A stretch of 64,000 bases of DNA from Pseudeuparius sepicola (Eukaryota > Arthropoda > Insecta > Coleoptera > Anthribidae). A model generated the notes under the pieces. That model saw only the letters and a list, made by a program, of their open reading frames with translations. It was not told where the DNA came from and did not search any database. Location: contig OY987304.1 in the NCBI GenBank assembly GCA_963920635.1, forward strand, positions 34,348,365 through 34,412,364, given 5' to 3'. Position numbers and translations under genes: made by a program. This document shows positions 53,910-64,000 of this stretch, piece after piece; position 1 is the stretch's first letter, and each line of letters opens with the position of its first letter.

Positions 53910-54762
53910 CGTTGTTTCACAATTAAAAAATCGTTTTAAGGCACCGAAATTAAAGCAAAATGCAACCGACGCTATCTACTGACGCTTCGTATCACACCTA
54001 ATGCAATAAAACAATTATTATGGCTACCCCTGATTTAACAACAGTTCGTTGGATGTTGCCAGATTTAAATCCTTGAATAGTGAATTCCAATTAATTTGGG
54101 ATAATTATTGGGGTGCTGGACTAAATAAGTGTTACCCACTAACAAAAACACAATTATAAGCCATTATGAATGTAAACAATATATTCTCCTGATTTAATTA
54201 ACTTCTTTAAACTTTATACATCTTGCACCCACAGACAAAGTAGGTCATTTGGCAACGTGGCTTTAGTCTTTATATATTCTGGGAGAATGTGAAGTTTGTT
54301 CGGCATTGCAGGATTTAATTCCTCAAATAATGGGTTTGATTTAATTCCATGATAACTATTTCGGTAGGTAGTTATATCTTAATCTTTAGGTACGTACCTT
54401 ACAAATAATTACAAAATTACCCACTAAAACTTTATTATTTATATGATTTAATTGTTCATAGAAACATGTTGCTGTCAGTTTTGTCGCTGACTCAGTGACA
54501 AAACGGGACGTTTGGCAAGTGACTTACGGAGTCCATGTACAAATTTACTAGGATAGTAAAATTGTATGAATGGAGCGCTTAGACTGTGATTAGTTCCAGG
54601 CGTCAAGCGTTTTCAAAACAAACCTGTCTATAGATTCTGATGTCATTGCAATTCAGACACAAAGGAATTAAAACAAAAATATCTTACTTTTTGGTCAGTC
54701 CAAACTTACGGCGGTGCTTAGGAAAATACTTCCTTTTTGGTTTTCTTCATTACTAATTGGGT
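53910..54762. other. Upstream region of the P-type gene
   Basis: Must include the promoter and 5' end of the antisense P-type gene, but no clear TATA or initiator pair is obvious close to the ATG at 53909. I looked for terminal inverted repeats matching the DNA 3' of 46284 and saw none by eye. Confidence 0.4.
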
Positions 54763-55050
54763 GATGGCCTGCGGCCGGCTGGCCGCAGGGGCGGCCGCCT
54801 GCCCTCTTCTTTCGGGCAGGGCCTTCAGCGGAAAATGCCTTCTGGATCGAAACTGCTACCACGACTCGCGGCTCGCCTCCTTATATATACCGAATTTTAC
54901 CCAATTTTCTTTAGGGAGCCCAACACCTGGGATCTCGGCGGCATCGGAATCAAAGGAAACGAACATCGAAAAGCACTTGGGAGGGTACATGTTTTCGGCA
55001 TCTCAAAGGAGTACCGCCGGCCGCGGCTTTTTCCAGGCCCACAGTAGATT
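54763..55050. other. GC-rich island of unknown nature
   Basis: A sharp GC-rich patch (GGCCGGCTGGCCGCAGGGG, GGGCGGCCGCCTGCCC, then GGGCAGGG) in AT-rich DNA. Two overlapping + strand frames (54737-55123, 54757-55047) are open through it, reading for example FREPNTWDLGGIGIKG in one. No splice edges match its borders cleanly and I recognise no domain. It may be an old exon or a GC-rich repeat. Confidence 0.35.
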
Positions 55051-55159
55051 CACGTATAAGTGTGATATTTTTATAATTTTGCCTGGGGCCCTACTGGGAT
55101 ATCGTAGAAATATCATGAATTAAAGACTTTTCTGCTTGGGATGCCCGCTGGGCACCATA

Positions 55160-55636
55160 GTAGGTAAAGATTTTATGTTTCTAATGTTGAAGTCAACAGG
55201 TGTTTTGAAGCACGTTTTACGAATTTCAACGCAAAAGATTGATTTTATTGTTATGAAACAAGGGTACACTTTTGTTGCAAAATGAAAAGGTGTACTAAAA
55301 TGATGGACCTGCAATACCAAAACATAACCTCAAAAAAGTTACGAGTAAAAGCACGATCAAAAAAATCACAAGTGGCGCCCTCTGTGAGATACATAAAAAT
55401 TGATACCTTCGGCTTATTCTCCATCCACAAAAAAACAACAATGCCAAATTTTAGTTCAGTGGCTTGATTATTTTGAGAGATATAGCAATAATTTAATTTC
55501 AACAAAAGAATTTCAACACCCTGTATCTCCGTAGGGGGGCTCTCTGGGAATTTTTTTTATAGGAACTGTCATGTTATTTTAACGTCCCCTGTATAAATCC
55601 GGGAGATTGTCAATATATTCTGGGACACCCTGTATA
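55160..55636 (-). repeat. Dispersed ACAGGGTGT element, copy 2
   Basis: On the minus strand it starts ACAGGGTGTCCCAGAATAT at 55636 and follows copy 1 (40304-40704) through all its landmarks. It has an extra ~35 bp near 55540 (GAGCCCCCCTACGGAGATAC) and a different stretch near 55290 (GTCCATCATTTTAGTACACC). It ends near 55160, where AACATTAGAAACATAAAATC matches copy 1 just before its MITE insertion. Short frames here follow the repeat. Confidence 0.82.
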
Positions 55637-56699
55637 GTAATTTTCATGTTTGTCTTAACAAACTTGTTCGATTTTTTAAACTATATAAGACGTCGCGATG
55701 CCTAGTGTCGGCTTCGGGTTTTGAAAAATACATAAGTATATACTATTTTTGAGTGAATTTGTGCACAAATAACAAAATTTTTAAAGGACGAAGTTTCCTC
55801 CAGCCGTTTACGAGAAAATCGCATTTCCCGTGACGGCCGTGACAAATGAATCAAACTGAACCTTCTGGCCTCCTTTAATAAAATCAGCAGGATATCTTAC
55901 TACAGTAGACGCGTGTCTTTCGACAGCTGGCATTAAAAAAAGTAAATAATTAAAAAGAAAACCAAACTCATTCCCGCCTGCTGGAAAACTGATTTCGTGA
56001 TTTGTCTCGATTTCCGCTTCTCATTAAAGATTTAATCAAAACAGCGATCCATCGCGCGAGAATGGCCGTTTCGATTCGTCTTATATCAACTAAAAGAAGG
56101 GGCGATTGGTTTAATGCTTTCCTGTGAAACAGGAGGAAATTCGAGTGTCCTTTTGCCCTTTTCGGCTTGTTGCGTAAAGGTCGAACACAGTAGTTACTAT
56201 TAGCCCATGCAACAGAAAGATGACAAAGGAATGTGTCCTCCGATTGCCAAGACAAAATAACAGTAATTGCCTCCTCTCCCCCGCACGCGTAGATATTCAG
56301 TTTCTTCTGGGGTACTCTTTGTAGTATTGTGAGGGTGAGCATTATTATTATTATTATTGGGTTAGATACTCATGTAAAATTTGTGTTCTTCATTTTTCGA
56401 CAAAAGTCAGTCCTTATAAAAAAATGGTTTGTGAACTCAATTATCGAATATCGATTACCTAATTTAGATGAACTTAACAAACTGGCCATATTTAGTTTTG
56501 TTTCAAAATAATGTTAGGAGTAAAAAGAAAATTTATCAGAGATGGGTTGGGAGAAATAAATAGACAAAAGAAATCCTCGACTCGACTCAACTTAAAATTC
56601 AATTTATTTTAAAGCGCAAGGAACAATATCATACACAGTACACACACATGCAGATGGGTACCTAACCTTTTTATTCTAAATCTGATCAACATATTATTA
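55637..56699. other. Non-coding stretch
   Basis: A 124-codon minus frame (55968-56342) has no recognisable domain. A short (ATT)n run lies at 56341-56358. Nothing else is supported. Confidence 0.4.
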
Positions 56700-56930
56700 T
56701 TCAAAGTGTTCTCCACAGACTTCAGTCATTTTCGGCGTAACATTTTATACCGCTTCTCTAATGTTGTCTTAAAGTAGGTCCACATTGTCTCATAATCGAG
56801 GGGAGTGAGATCTGGCGCTCATGCTGGCCAATTTAATGGCCCAAAGGAGGTTCCTAACCATTCCTCGGCCAAGTAGGTACTTATCTACCCATTTTCTAAC
56901 GGAAACTGCATTGTCTGAAGGACAGCGATC
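56700..56930 (-). pseudogene. Short Tc1/mariner-superfamily transposase relic
   Basis: On the minus strand the phrase EEWLGTSFGPLNWPA-stop-APDLTPLDYETMWTYFKTTL near 56870-56750 matches the widespread WPA-R-SPDLTPLDF-LW block that carries the last acidic catalytic position in this superfamily. The text is interrupted by a stop where the Arg or Trp should be. Only this C-terminal third survives. Based on one motif, so moderate confidence. Confidence 0.55.
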
Positions 56931-57812
56931 TGAAAGAATAACTTGCTTCTTTTCAAAATTCATTTCATCGATTATAATTTATAACTATAGTTTCTAACAT
57001 TTATTTAAAATTTTATAATCTCGCTTGAAGTTCCAGCCAAAGAAATTGGGTTCCATTATTATATGGCTCAAGATTCCGCACCAAAACATTACCTAACTTT
57101 TTTAATTTTAAATTTTGATCAAAATTTGGAGATATTTTATAAAGTTTGTCCGAATTTAGCTATATTCACCTTAATATTATAAACAATATTTTGTAGTAAC
57201 GTTTAAATAATACCACTTTACTCTTGGCGTATTTAATTTTTTATAATTGTTTTGAACATCCTTTTAAAATTTTTGGCATAGTAGATAACACTTTTTTTAA
57301 TTTTCAAAACAAGTAAAAGTTTGTATAAAGAATGACTTTTTATCGGAAAACAAAAAACAGAAATCTGTACAAGTGTTTAACCCTTATTTTAAAGGGTCCC
57401 TGGTTTAACCCAATCCTGGAATACACTCTTTTTTTAAATATGACAAATATAGGTTATAGGCGCTGACTATCCAGTTAATAGCTATAGAAGCACAGAAAAT
57501 ATATTCAGAACAGAAGGTTCCTTAATAACAGCTGCCAAATCAACTCCAATATTTAAGCTCTATATTTTCCAACTGCATGGATATATTAAGGTATATGTAT
57601 ATAATGTAATATTTAATGTTGGCTGGTTTACGAATTGGGAAGATTATATTTTAGGAAAGTATCATTTTATAAGAAATACCATCTGATGGTTTTTGTAGTA
57701 TATGAACTTGGAGACTTGATAAGAAGTTTTCTGTTTGTGGAACTATATTGTCGTAGTATATGAACTTGGAGACTTGATAAGAAGTTTTCTGCCTGTGCTA
57801 TAGAAGTCGCAT
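56931..57812. repeat. Stretch with a 57 bp-spaced direct repeat
   Basis: GTAGTATATGAACTTGGAG with ACTTGATAAGAAGTTTTCTG occurs at about 57694 and again at about 57752, a direct duplication just outside the foldback that follows. The rest of the stretch shows no gene. Confidence 0.6.
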
Positions 57813-58819
57813 TATTATAGTCGGAGAGCCAGCGTACATGTTCCAGTGATGATTTAGTTAAGGCCTATTTTTTGCAAGGATGTTGGGGGGGGGGCATAAC
57901 CAAGTGTCATCCGCGAGGCTTAACCCTGACTCCAGTCATAAGGGGGTGGTAAAAAAATACATCTTTTTATTATTATTTAAAGCTGAAATGTTTTCCAGTG
58001 CACCTCTGATGGCCCGCAATTATCGATATAATATTTGCAAAACGATTAGCCAGTCATAAGGGAGTGGCAGATCACCCCCAAGATGTCGTGTGAGCAATGA
58101 ACTTTTTATTATTTAGTTAAGCTTAATTTTTTAATATGTTGTTATGACAACTATTTCCAGTGTAAAAGCCAATTTGCAGAACAAAATAGCGGTATTAACA
58201 CTCTGGCCGAACGATTCGAATGTTCCGTACGCGCGCCTTCATTGCGAATCATTAGTCGCAAAACAACTTTGCAATTATAAGGGGTACGAAAAAGTGGTCT
58301 GAATGTTTTTTTGTAGGAAATTTAATTCTCTACATAATAGGTCTCTTGACATTTTCGAATTTCTCTTACTTTCTGAGATATAGTGAAGATAAAAAAGAAT
58401 TTGCAAATATTTTTTACATTCAGGCTCGAATATCAATTTTTTTTGTGGCACTCGTGGTATCTGTTTTTTATAAGGACAATATAAAGTGGAAAACCGATTG
58501 CCATGAAAAGAGTTACAAAAAACGTTTTAAACAAAATCGAAATTATTGAAGTTCTACGATGTAAATAAATGAAAAATATATACAATAATGTTTGTTGAAT
58601 CATTAACATACACGAAATACATAAATAAAAATATTACAATCGTAATGTCATTATTTCAAGTAAATGGTGAAATTTTTCAAATAATTGCTATTTGCATGAA
58701 AGTTTCTTACGCTGCCTGTCAGTCACAGCCGCTACGGAAAAGCGCCGGCGTCGCTGCGCACTATAGGTGGTGGAGACCCCGCCCAGTATTTCACAGATGT
58801 TTTTTTCAGGGGTAATATA

Positions 58820-59000
58820 ACAAGTGGTGTGCCTATTATCGATAATACCTTTCGTTAATTTTACGAATTATAATCCCAAAGCTGAAAATACCAGGACTGC
58901 GCAGCAGGAGTGGTATTTTCTTAGCATTGGGATTATAATGAGTGATAAATTAAGGAAAGGTATTATCTATTATTAGGCATACCACGAGTTGTATTTAAAA
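58820..59000. mobile_element. ~180 bp MITE-like inverted repeat
   Basis: CAAGTGGTGTGCCTATTATC, GATAATACCTTTCGTTAATT and TTATAATCCCAAAGCTGA at left are mirrored at right by GGGATTATAATGAGTG, AATTAAGGAAAGGTATTATC and AGGCATACCACGAG. The centre is CTGCGCAGCAGG. No coding capacity. Confidence 0.7.
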
Positions 59001-59315
59001 AGAGAATTTAACAACTGCAAATAGTTAGTTTGACAGCTAGCTGTCATTTAGATTGAACATATATTTACAGATCAATGTGTTAACTGAAAACATATATTCT
59101 TGTCCTATATTAAATTTGGTAATGTGAAGAAGTTATCGGGTTATCAGTTTTAGCTGCCACAAACAATATCGGTTTAAATATTATGATCTTTGGTTTAGCG
59201 TAACTAGGACGTTACAAAGAGAGTAGGATTTCAGCGATTATTTCCCTCATACTGCTTGCATCCAATAAGGTAGCTCCTTCCATAAAAATCCAACCAATGA
59301 TATGTCTCTGCTAGC

Positions 59316-59365
59316 GATAATTTGCACTAGTGCAATTACCGGTAATTGCACTTGTGCAAATTATC
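59316..59365. repeat. 50 bp near-perfect palindrome
   Basis: GATAATTTGCACTAGTGCAA, TTACC is followed at once by GGTAATTGCACTTGTGCAAA, TTATC; the halves match in 24 of 25 positions. Each half also contains the smaller palindrome TTGCACTAGTGCAA or its variant. It could extrude as a cruciform. Confidence 0.9.
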
Positions 59366-60932
59366 ACTTCGTTGCTTAGCAACCTCGAATCTGTTGGATA
59401 TAAACACGTACCTACTTCTTAAAGTTTGTGTGTTTCACACTGTTCTAAATTATGCAGCTTATAAATTATGTTGCGGTATTATTAAGCATTATATCAATGA
59501 ATTTATATAACTTTTACATTGCTAAATTCTTGTTATTTAGACCTCCGCCTCCGTTTAAATTTTTGACACATTCAGAAAATAAACCAACGCCGACATAGGG
59601 TGTAGGTATAATCGCATTTGCCTTGGATACCCAAGCGTCATATTTGTTTAGTCGAACGCTACAGTCGAAGCTGTCAATAAACTCGTTCAAAATGAGTGGT
59701 TTTGGAAATGTAAACATAGAAAAAATCAATACAGAAATTATTAAATCGTATTCGTGAAATAATCTCGACAAATACCAGTCGTGCCGGAAATTTTTCTAGA
59801 TAATTTTATTCTCAAGCCCTATTTTGCCCATTAGCAAAACCACTCGTACAAATTGGGCTTTTATTTTCAGAGATAAAATCTAGGCAAAATAGCGCTTTAG
59901 AAAAAATTATCGATAAAATTTCTGGCACTAGTGATATTGGTTAATATTTCAAAAATCATATCATTTCATTGATTCATATTGGCAGGCGTTGAATTCTCTG
60001 CTAAATGTCATTTTCGAACATTCTATTCATAAAGAAAATTCTTTTTTCTTTACAATATCTCAGAAACTAAACGAGATACACTAAGATATCAAAAAACCTT
60101 TTTTATTCAATTTTCTACACAATTGGTTCTTACTCCTGTGCTCGTATTTTGTATAGTTCTGAAGATACTCGTGCCTGAATGTAAAAAATATTTGCAAATT
60201 ATTTTTTATCTTCACTATATCTCAGAAAGTAAGCGAAATTAGAAAAAATGCCGAGAGATCTATTATACGTAGAGACATACATTTCCTACAAAAAACATTC
60301 AGACCACTTTTTCGTACCATCGTACCCCTTATAATTGCAAAGTTATTTTGTGACTGATGGTACGCAATGAAGGCGCGTACGGAACATTCGAATCGTTCTG
60401 CCAGAGTGTTAATACTGCCATTTTGTTCTGTAAATTGGCATTTACACTTTAAATAGTTGTCATAACAACATATTAAAAAATTAAACTTAACTAAATAATA
60501 AAAAGTTCATTGCTCACACGACATCTTGGGGGTGATCTGCCACCCCCTTATGACTGTCCAAACGTTCTGCAAATATTAGATATAATCGATAATTGCGGGT
60601 CATCAGAGGTGCACTGGAAAACATTTCAGCCTTAATTAAATAATAAAAAGATGCATTTTTTACCAGTAAGTGGCGTTCTGCCACCCCCCTTATGACTGGA
60701 GTCAGGGTTAATCCTTGCGAATGACACTTGGTTATGGCCCCCCCAACACTCTTGCAAAAAATAGGCCTTAACTAAATCATCACTGGAACATGTACGCTGG
60801 CTCTTAGACTATTACGGTTTTCTATGATTTTCCGTAGTACTATAGTGCTAAGTGCTACCGGAAAAACCTATAATATTTTACCACTTTTAGCATCTAACAT
60901 ATAAATTAAATAAAATGTATCTCATTTTTCAG

Positions 60933-61128
60933 ATCCCCTTCTGCAGCCATCATTGTCATCTAACAGCCGGTCAAGTTTCTCCCGGTTTTCATCTTCGAGG
61001 GTGTCCTTCAGCAGAGATGATTCGGCGACATTGGATTCCCGAAGAAAATCCGCGGCCAGTCGACTTTGTACAGCGGGTGTTGCCAACTACGGTCCGGAGA
61101 GGGGATCAGATGGCACACTTTTACTCAG
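60933..61128 (+). CDS. Internal exon of the host gene (probably follows exon 29763-29950)
   Basis: The acceptor CTCATTTTTCAG (AG at 60931-60932) and donor CTCAG|GTCAGT (61128/61129) bound a 196 bp GC-rich block. It starts with two bases (AT) that complete the G left by the 29763 exon, then reads PLLQPSLSSNSRSSFSRFSS, SRVSFSRDDSATLDSRRKS and ends VANYGPERGSDGTLLLR, with two bases carried into the next exon. The Ser/Arg spacing (SRSSFSRFSSSRVSFSR, DSRRKS) gives several basic-residue-directed kinase consensus sites, so this is likely a disordered regulatory segment of a larger protein. I do not recognise the family. The other + frame open here (from 60915) gives a less Ser-rich text and does not fit the neighbour's phase. 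Confidence 0.75.
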
Positions 61129-62776
61129 GTCAGTCAGAATCGGATATACAGTGCGGTTTTGCGGCTAAATCTATAGCGGATTGAAAACCCATCTGATGGT
61201 GCGACAAAATGGCTATTGGCAGTATTGGCCTTATACCGGATCTATAACGTATTTGGCCAGATTTCTACAGTGTTTAGAATGCAATCTGTTTATAAATCCG
61301 TTTTTAGAAGAAATGTCAATCGTTCCATTCAGTTATTAATTGGGTTTTTCGCTATCGAAATACCTGAATCAATAAACCGATTAAAAGACAACTTTTTCAA
61401 GCTGCCAGAAAAATTCATAAATGCATAACAGTAAAAGAACGAAACTTTGAACGTTAGCTCAAAAAAAACTTCAACAATTTCGTTTTCAGAGAATAAATCT
61501 TCCTTCTTTCTCAAAGATCAAAGTGAAACGGCAGATTGATAAATATCAAGTCAAAGTGTCATGACAACAGGACAAAAGAACAATTATAACCTAGCCACCT
61601 GTGTTCTATCTAATTAAGTGTCTATACTTGAATAACTGGCAATAATATTTTGCTGAATTCCACTGAATTCTCCAAAATAGTTGCCAATTTCTTAATTTTT
61701 AGCCTGTTTCCTTCTTCTTTTAAAATTGGTTGGGACCTATCTCACAAAATTCTAGATTAATATTAATAGAGTGTTCACATAATTATGTTTGACTTTTAAA
61801 TTTTATTTTGCCTGATATAATTTTTATGTTCTTTTAAACGGACTTTAAATGGCCTACAAGTCTTCCCAACATAGAATTTTATAAATGCAATTTAAAACTT
61901 TGTAACTCATTAAATGGTTTCGTTACTTCCGCACACGATACAGGTTCTTTTTGCGTTAAAACCAATAGTATACGTGAGTTATAGTCACCTGCATCAATAC
62001 CTACTTTAATAAACGCGTAAAAAAATCTGTCAACTGCCGTAGAAGGGCAATATAAATAGCCTTGAAATTAAATCTGTGAAATACGAAAAAATCAAACAAT
62101 ACTTTCTGTGGAAAAAAATAGCGGGTAGGTACTAGGTACTTTGCATTCATTTTCATTCGCGAAACGCTCTCATTAGCTTGACGTCACTGCTGTAGGGAGA
62201 GAGAGAAAAAGACAACTGAATGTGCCATGTGCTAGAGCGAGAGGGGTACGTCTAGCCGTCTGTCTCCCTCAAGTGAACCTATCTATACCTACTAATGTAA
62301 TTTTTTATTCAAAGTCGAAACTATCTAGAATCTAATCAATAGGTATTGCCTAATATTCTATTATTGGATATTTATGAATAAAAGTGTAAGGCCAAATTAA
62401 TCGATCCTACTAAGTCCTACTAAGTCATTTACTTTATTATTAATATTATTGAACGCTAAATTTTTATCTAACTATAATCGTCGATTGAAGAATCAATGGT
62501 ATAATGAAATGCTTTTAAAATTTTAAACTGTATGACACGAGCCCAGCAGCGGAAGTGGGTCACCTATCCTTGTTCGACAAATTACGATCCATCCCTAGAA
62601 ATGCTATCTAGAATTCAGTGGCGTAGTAAGTTTTTTCTAGACCCTTTCGTTTTATAGTTATGAAGAAAACATATGTCTTTTTAAATGGAACACCCTGTAT
62701 ATTATTTTTTATATTTATTAGGCATAAGGTGGGTTTCCCAAAAATGTACCTATATTTGTATAACAAAGATGTAAGA
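61129..62776. other. Downstream intron, no recognised feature
   Basis: Presumed intron after the host exon. It includes a purine-rich GGGAGAGAGAGAAAAAGAC patch near 62195 and an end-like GGAACACCCTGTATATT phrase at 62687, which recurs at 50928 and may mark ends of short elements. No gene is supported. Confidence 0.45.
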
Positions 62777-63030
62777 TTGTGAGTGTAAATGTAAATACAA
62801 GAAAAAGTTATAATGGGCATAATCACTCAAAGTTAGAAAACTCCTGCCTGGACTTCATTTGTTGCTTTCCAAATCATTCCTATCTTTTTGATTTATTTGA
62901 TGTTACACCATACTGATGATTGCCAAATAGCATGAAACACGTGTATGCGGTTACTAGTTTCTTTTTGTTTTCTAACTTTGAGTAATTATGCCCATTATCA
63001 CTTTTTCTTGTATATTTGTATACTTACAAT
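62777..63030. mobile_element. ~254 bp inverted-repeat element enclosing a hammerhead-like motif
   Basis: ACAAGAAAAAGTTATAATGG, GCATAATCACTCAAAGTTAG, AAAAC at left (62797-62842) is mirrored by GTTTTCTAACTTTGAGTAAT, TATGCCCATTATCACTTTTT, CTTGT at right (62967-63012). Weaker pairing continues outward to about 62777 and 63030. The ~125 bp between the arms contains the ribozyme-like motif at 62908-62945. Confidence 0.78.
62908..62945 (+). ncRNA. Second hammerhead-ribozyme-like motif
   Basis: Core CTGATGA (62913-62919), stem II TGC/GCA around CAAATA, then GAA, a 2 bp stem III AC/GT around ACGT, A as the pre-cleavage base, and stem I CCATA (62908-62912) with TGCGG (4 of 5 pairs, one wobble). Same layout as 29236-29275: type I with a minimal stem III and one extra T after the core. 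A T-T mismatch closes stem II, which is weaker than in the first copy. Activity is uncertain. Confidence 0.42.
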
Positions 63031-63534
63031 TATTTTCAAAAACAAGCTCAGAATTTAAGATTTTCTACAATTTTCTTTTGTGTCCAATTAGTAGATATTA
63101 GGCTATGCCTAACATTTATTAAAAACAAATTCCATGTAAGTAATAATTATGACATAATAATTGGGTAGGTACAACTTTTTGCCAAAGAAAACGTATTATG
63201 GTCGTCAAGGACTATTGTGGCGTTTTTGTGTAATAATGTCGCTAAATAACATGACAGGTAAGTTGACTTATTATATTGTTAATCAAACTTTTTTCGTCAA
63301 AAATGCGATAGGTATGAAACACGATACACTTACCCACGGTATGTCACTAACGAATCCGAAAACAAGGCAACTCTGCGCATCTACGTCAGTTGCGAATCAC
63401 GAATTCTAAATAATGGGCGGTTGCGGTTGTGTTTTACAATTTTTTATAGTTTACAGTTTAATGTGTTAAGAAAAAAGTGTAAACAACTGACTGATCGTCA
63501 ATCCAGCTAGACAGTGCTTTAAAATAGGCCAAAA

Positions 63535-63702
63535 ATGCCGGGATGGGCAGTCAGCGTTTTTCCAAATAACAGAAACAGTAAGGTAACGGAAATTAAGTGC
63601 TATAGATTTCCCAAGGACAATAATCTTGCCAAAGAATGAATTGCTGCATGCCGCAGACAAGACAGTATCAATTTAAAAAATGATAAGGAAACAGATTATT
63701 TA
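63535..63702 (+). pseudogene. Disabled THAP-domain exon
   Basis: From ATG at 63535 the text is MPGWAVSVFPNNRNSKVTEI, KCYRFPKDNNLAKE, then TGA at 63637, then IAACRRQDSINLKN. This is the classic THAP order (MPxxC, C-x-N-x-R, FPKD, W). The two N-terminal zinc Cys appear as W4 (TGG) and F9 (TTT), each one base from a Cys codon, and the invariant Trp is TGA, one base from TGG. All three losses are single-base changes. The second half with the CxxH pair is not found before a TAG near 63703. It is the N-terminal exon of a P-type or other THAP gene whose remainder may lie beyond the window. Confidence 0.75.
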
Positions 63703-63703
63703 T

Positions 63704-64000
63704 AGAACAGAGCATTAAAAATAGGGGACTCAACAGAGTTTATGCCTGGTTTATACAGCAAATAAAATAGAATGTGCAATAAAAAATTAGCCTTGTTATA
63801 GTTAAAGGGAATCATTATTTTGATCCCTATTTTACTCACTATTTATTATGTTGTTTTGTTTGTTGTTTAACTATAAACTAAGCATTAGTTGTGCAGGTTG
63901 TGCTTGTGTCGAGGCTTGTGTGCATTAATTGGTAAATAAGGCTTTAATTGACATAAACCGACATAAACACTGGAAGGAAAAAGTAATACTTTTGGTAAGG
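63704..64000. other. Window end, nothing recognised
   Basis: AT-rich sequence following the THAP relic; no further THAP or transposase blocks are visible before the end. Confidence 0.4.

Larger units (their letters stand above)
57813..60816. repeat. 3 kb foldback, arms ~620-650 bp, loop ~1.7 kb
   Basis: The left arm 57813-58440 (AGCCAGCGTACATGTTCCAG ... CCAGTCATAAGGG ... CCGTACGCGCGCCTTCATTG) is mirrored by 60155-60816. The arms run from GAGCCAGCGTACATG outside to the TTCAGGCTCGAATATC / GATACTCGTGCCTGAA region inside, with scattered changes. The loop contains a smaller inverted repeat (58820-59000) and a 50 bp palindrome (59316-59365). Its right end is 117 bp upstream of the host exon at 60933. 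Confidence 0.88.

Noticed and set aside
55968..56342. 124-codon minus frame
   Set aside because: No recognisable motif, isolated, overlapping a simple repeat at its start.

Overview
The window looks like nuclear DNA of an insect. It is AT-rich, almost every long open frame is a transposase or reverse-transcriptase relic, and the splice sites, THAP-type P-element transposases, Tc1/mariner, hAT and Mutator remnants and non-LTR fragments are all typical of arthropod genomes. The sequence does not fix the order. A hemipteran or beetle would fit, but that is a guess.

Host coding sequence is sparse. A GC-rich terminal exon lies at 2503-2667. Two GC-rich exons at 29763-29950 and 60933-61128 on the + strand have matching splice phases, so they are probably consecutive exons of one Ser/Arg-rich protein separated by a ~31 kb intron. 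I could not name either host gene.

Everything else is layered repeats. 1-1.9 kb: broken P-type transposase. 5.07-10.49 kb: TIR-bounded composite holding an intact Tc1-like DD34E transposase and several nested short elements. 10.5-12.6 kb: an inverted-repeat element and a 178-180 bp tandem repeat. 14.5-22.6 kb: one satellite family in three blocks, the middle one inverted; a hAT-like element with perfect 8 bp target duplication interrupts it, and the third block is bracketed by short inverted ends. 23.1-25.5 kb: another TIR element with perfect 8 bp duplication. 29.98-33.75 kb: a Tc1/mariner-type element sitting 34 bp after a splice donor, carrying a spliced, C-terminally truncated transposase gene whose intron holds a LINE fragment. 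34-40 kb: MITE, hAT, Mutator, giant foldback and LINE relics. 42-46 kb: foldbacks and a second decayed P-type copy.

The best-preserved gene runs antisense at 46284-53909: six exons that join in frame into a 970-residue THAP-P transposase with zinc-finger, coiled-coil and acidic catalytic positions all present. It lies inside the inferred host intron. Two short hammerhead-ribozyme-like motifs (29.24 and 62.91 kb), a 3 kb foldback (57.8-60.8 kb) and a disabled THAP exon (63.5 kb) complete the window. The pattern is of one host intron acting as a refuge for nested DNA transposons, with P-type/THAP sequences recurring four times in different states of decay.
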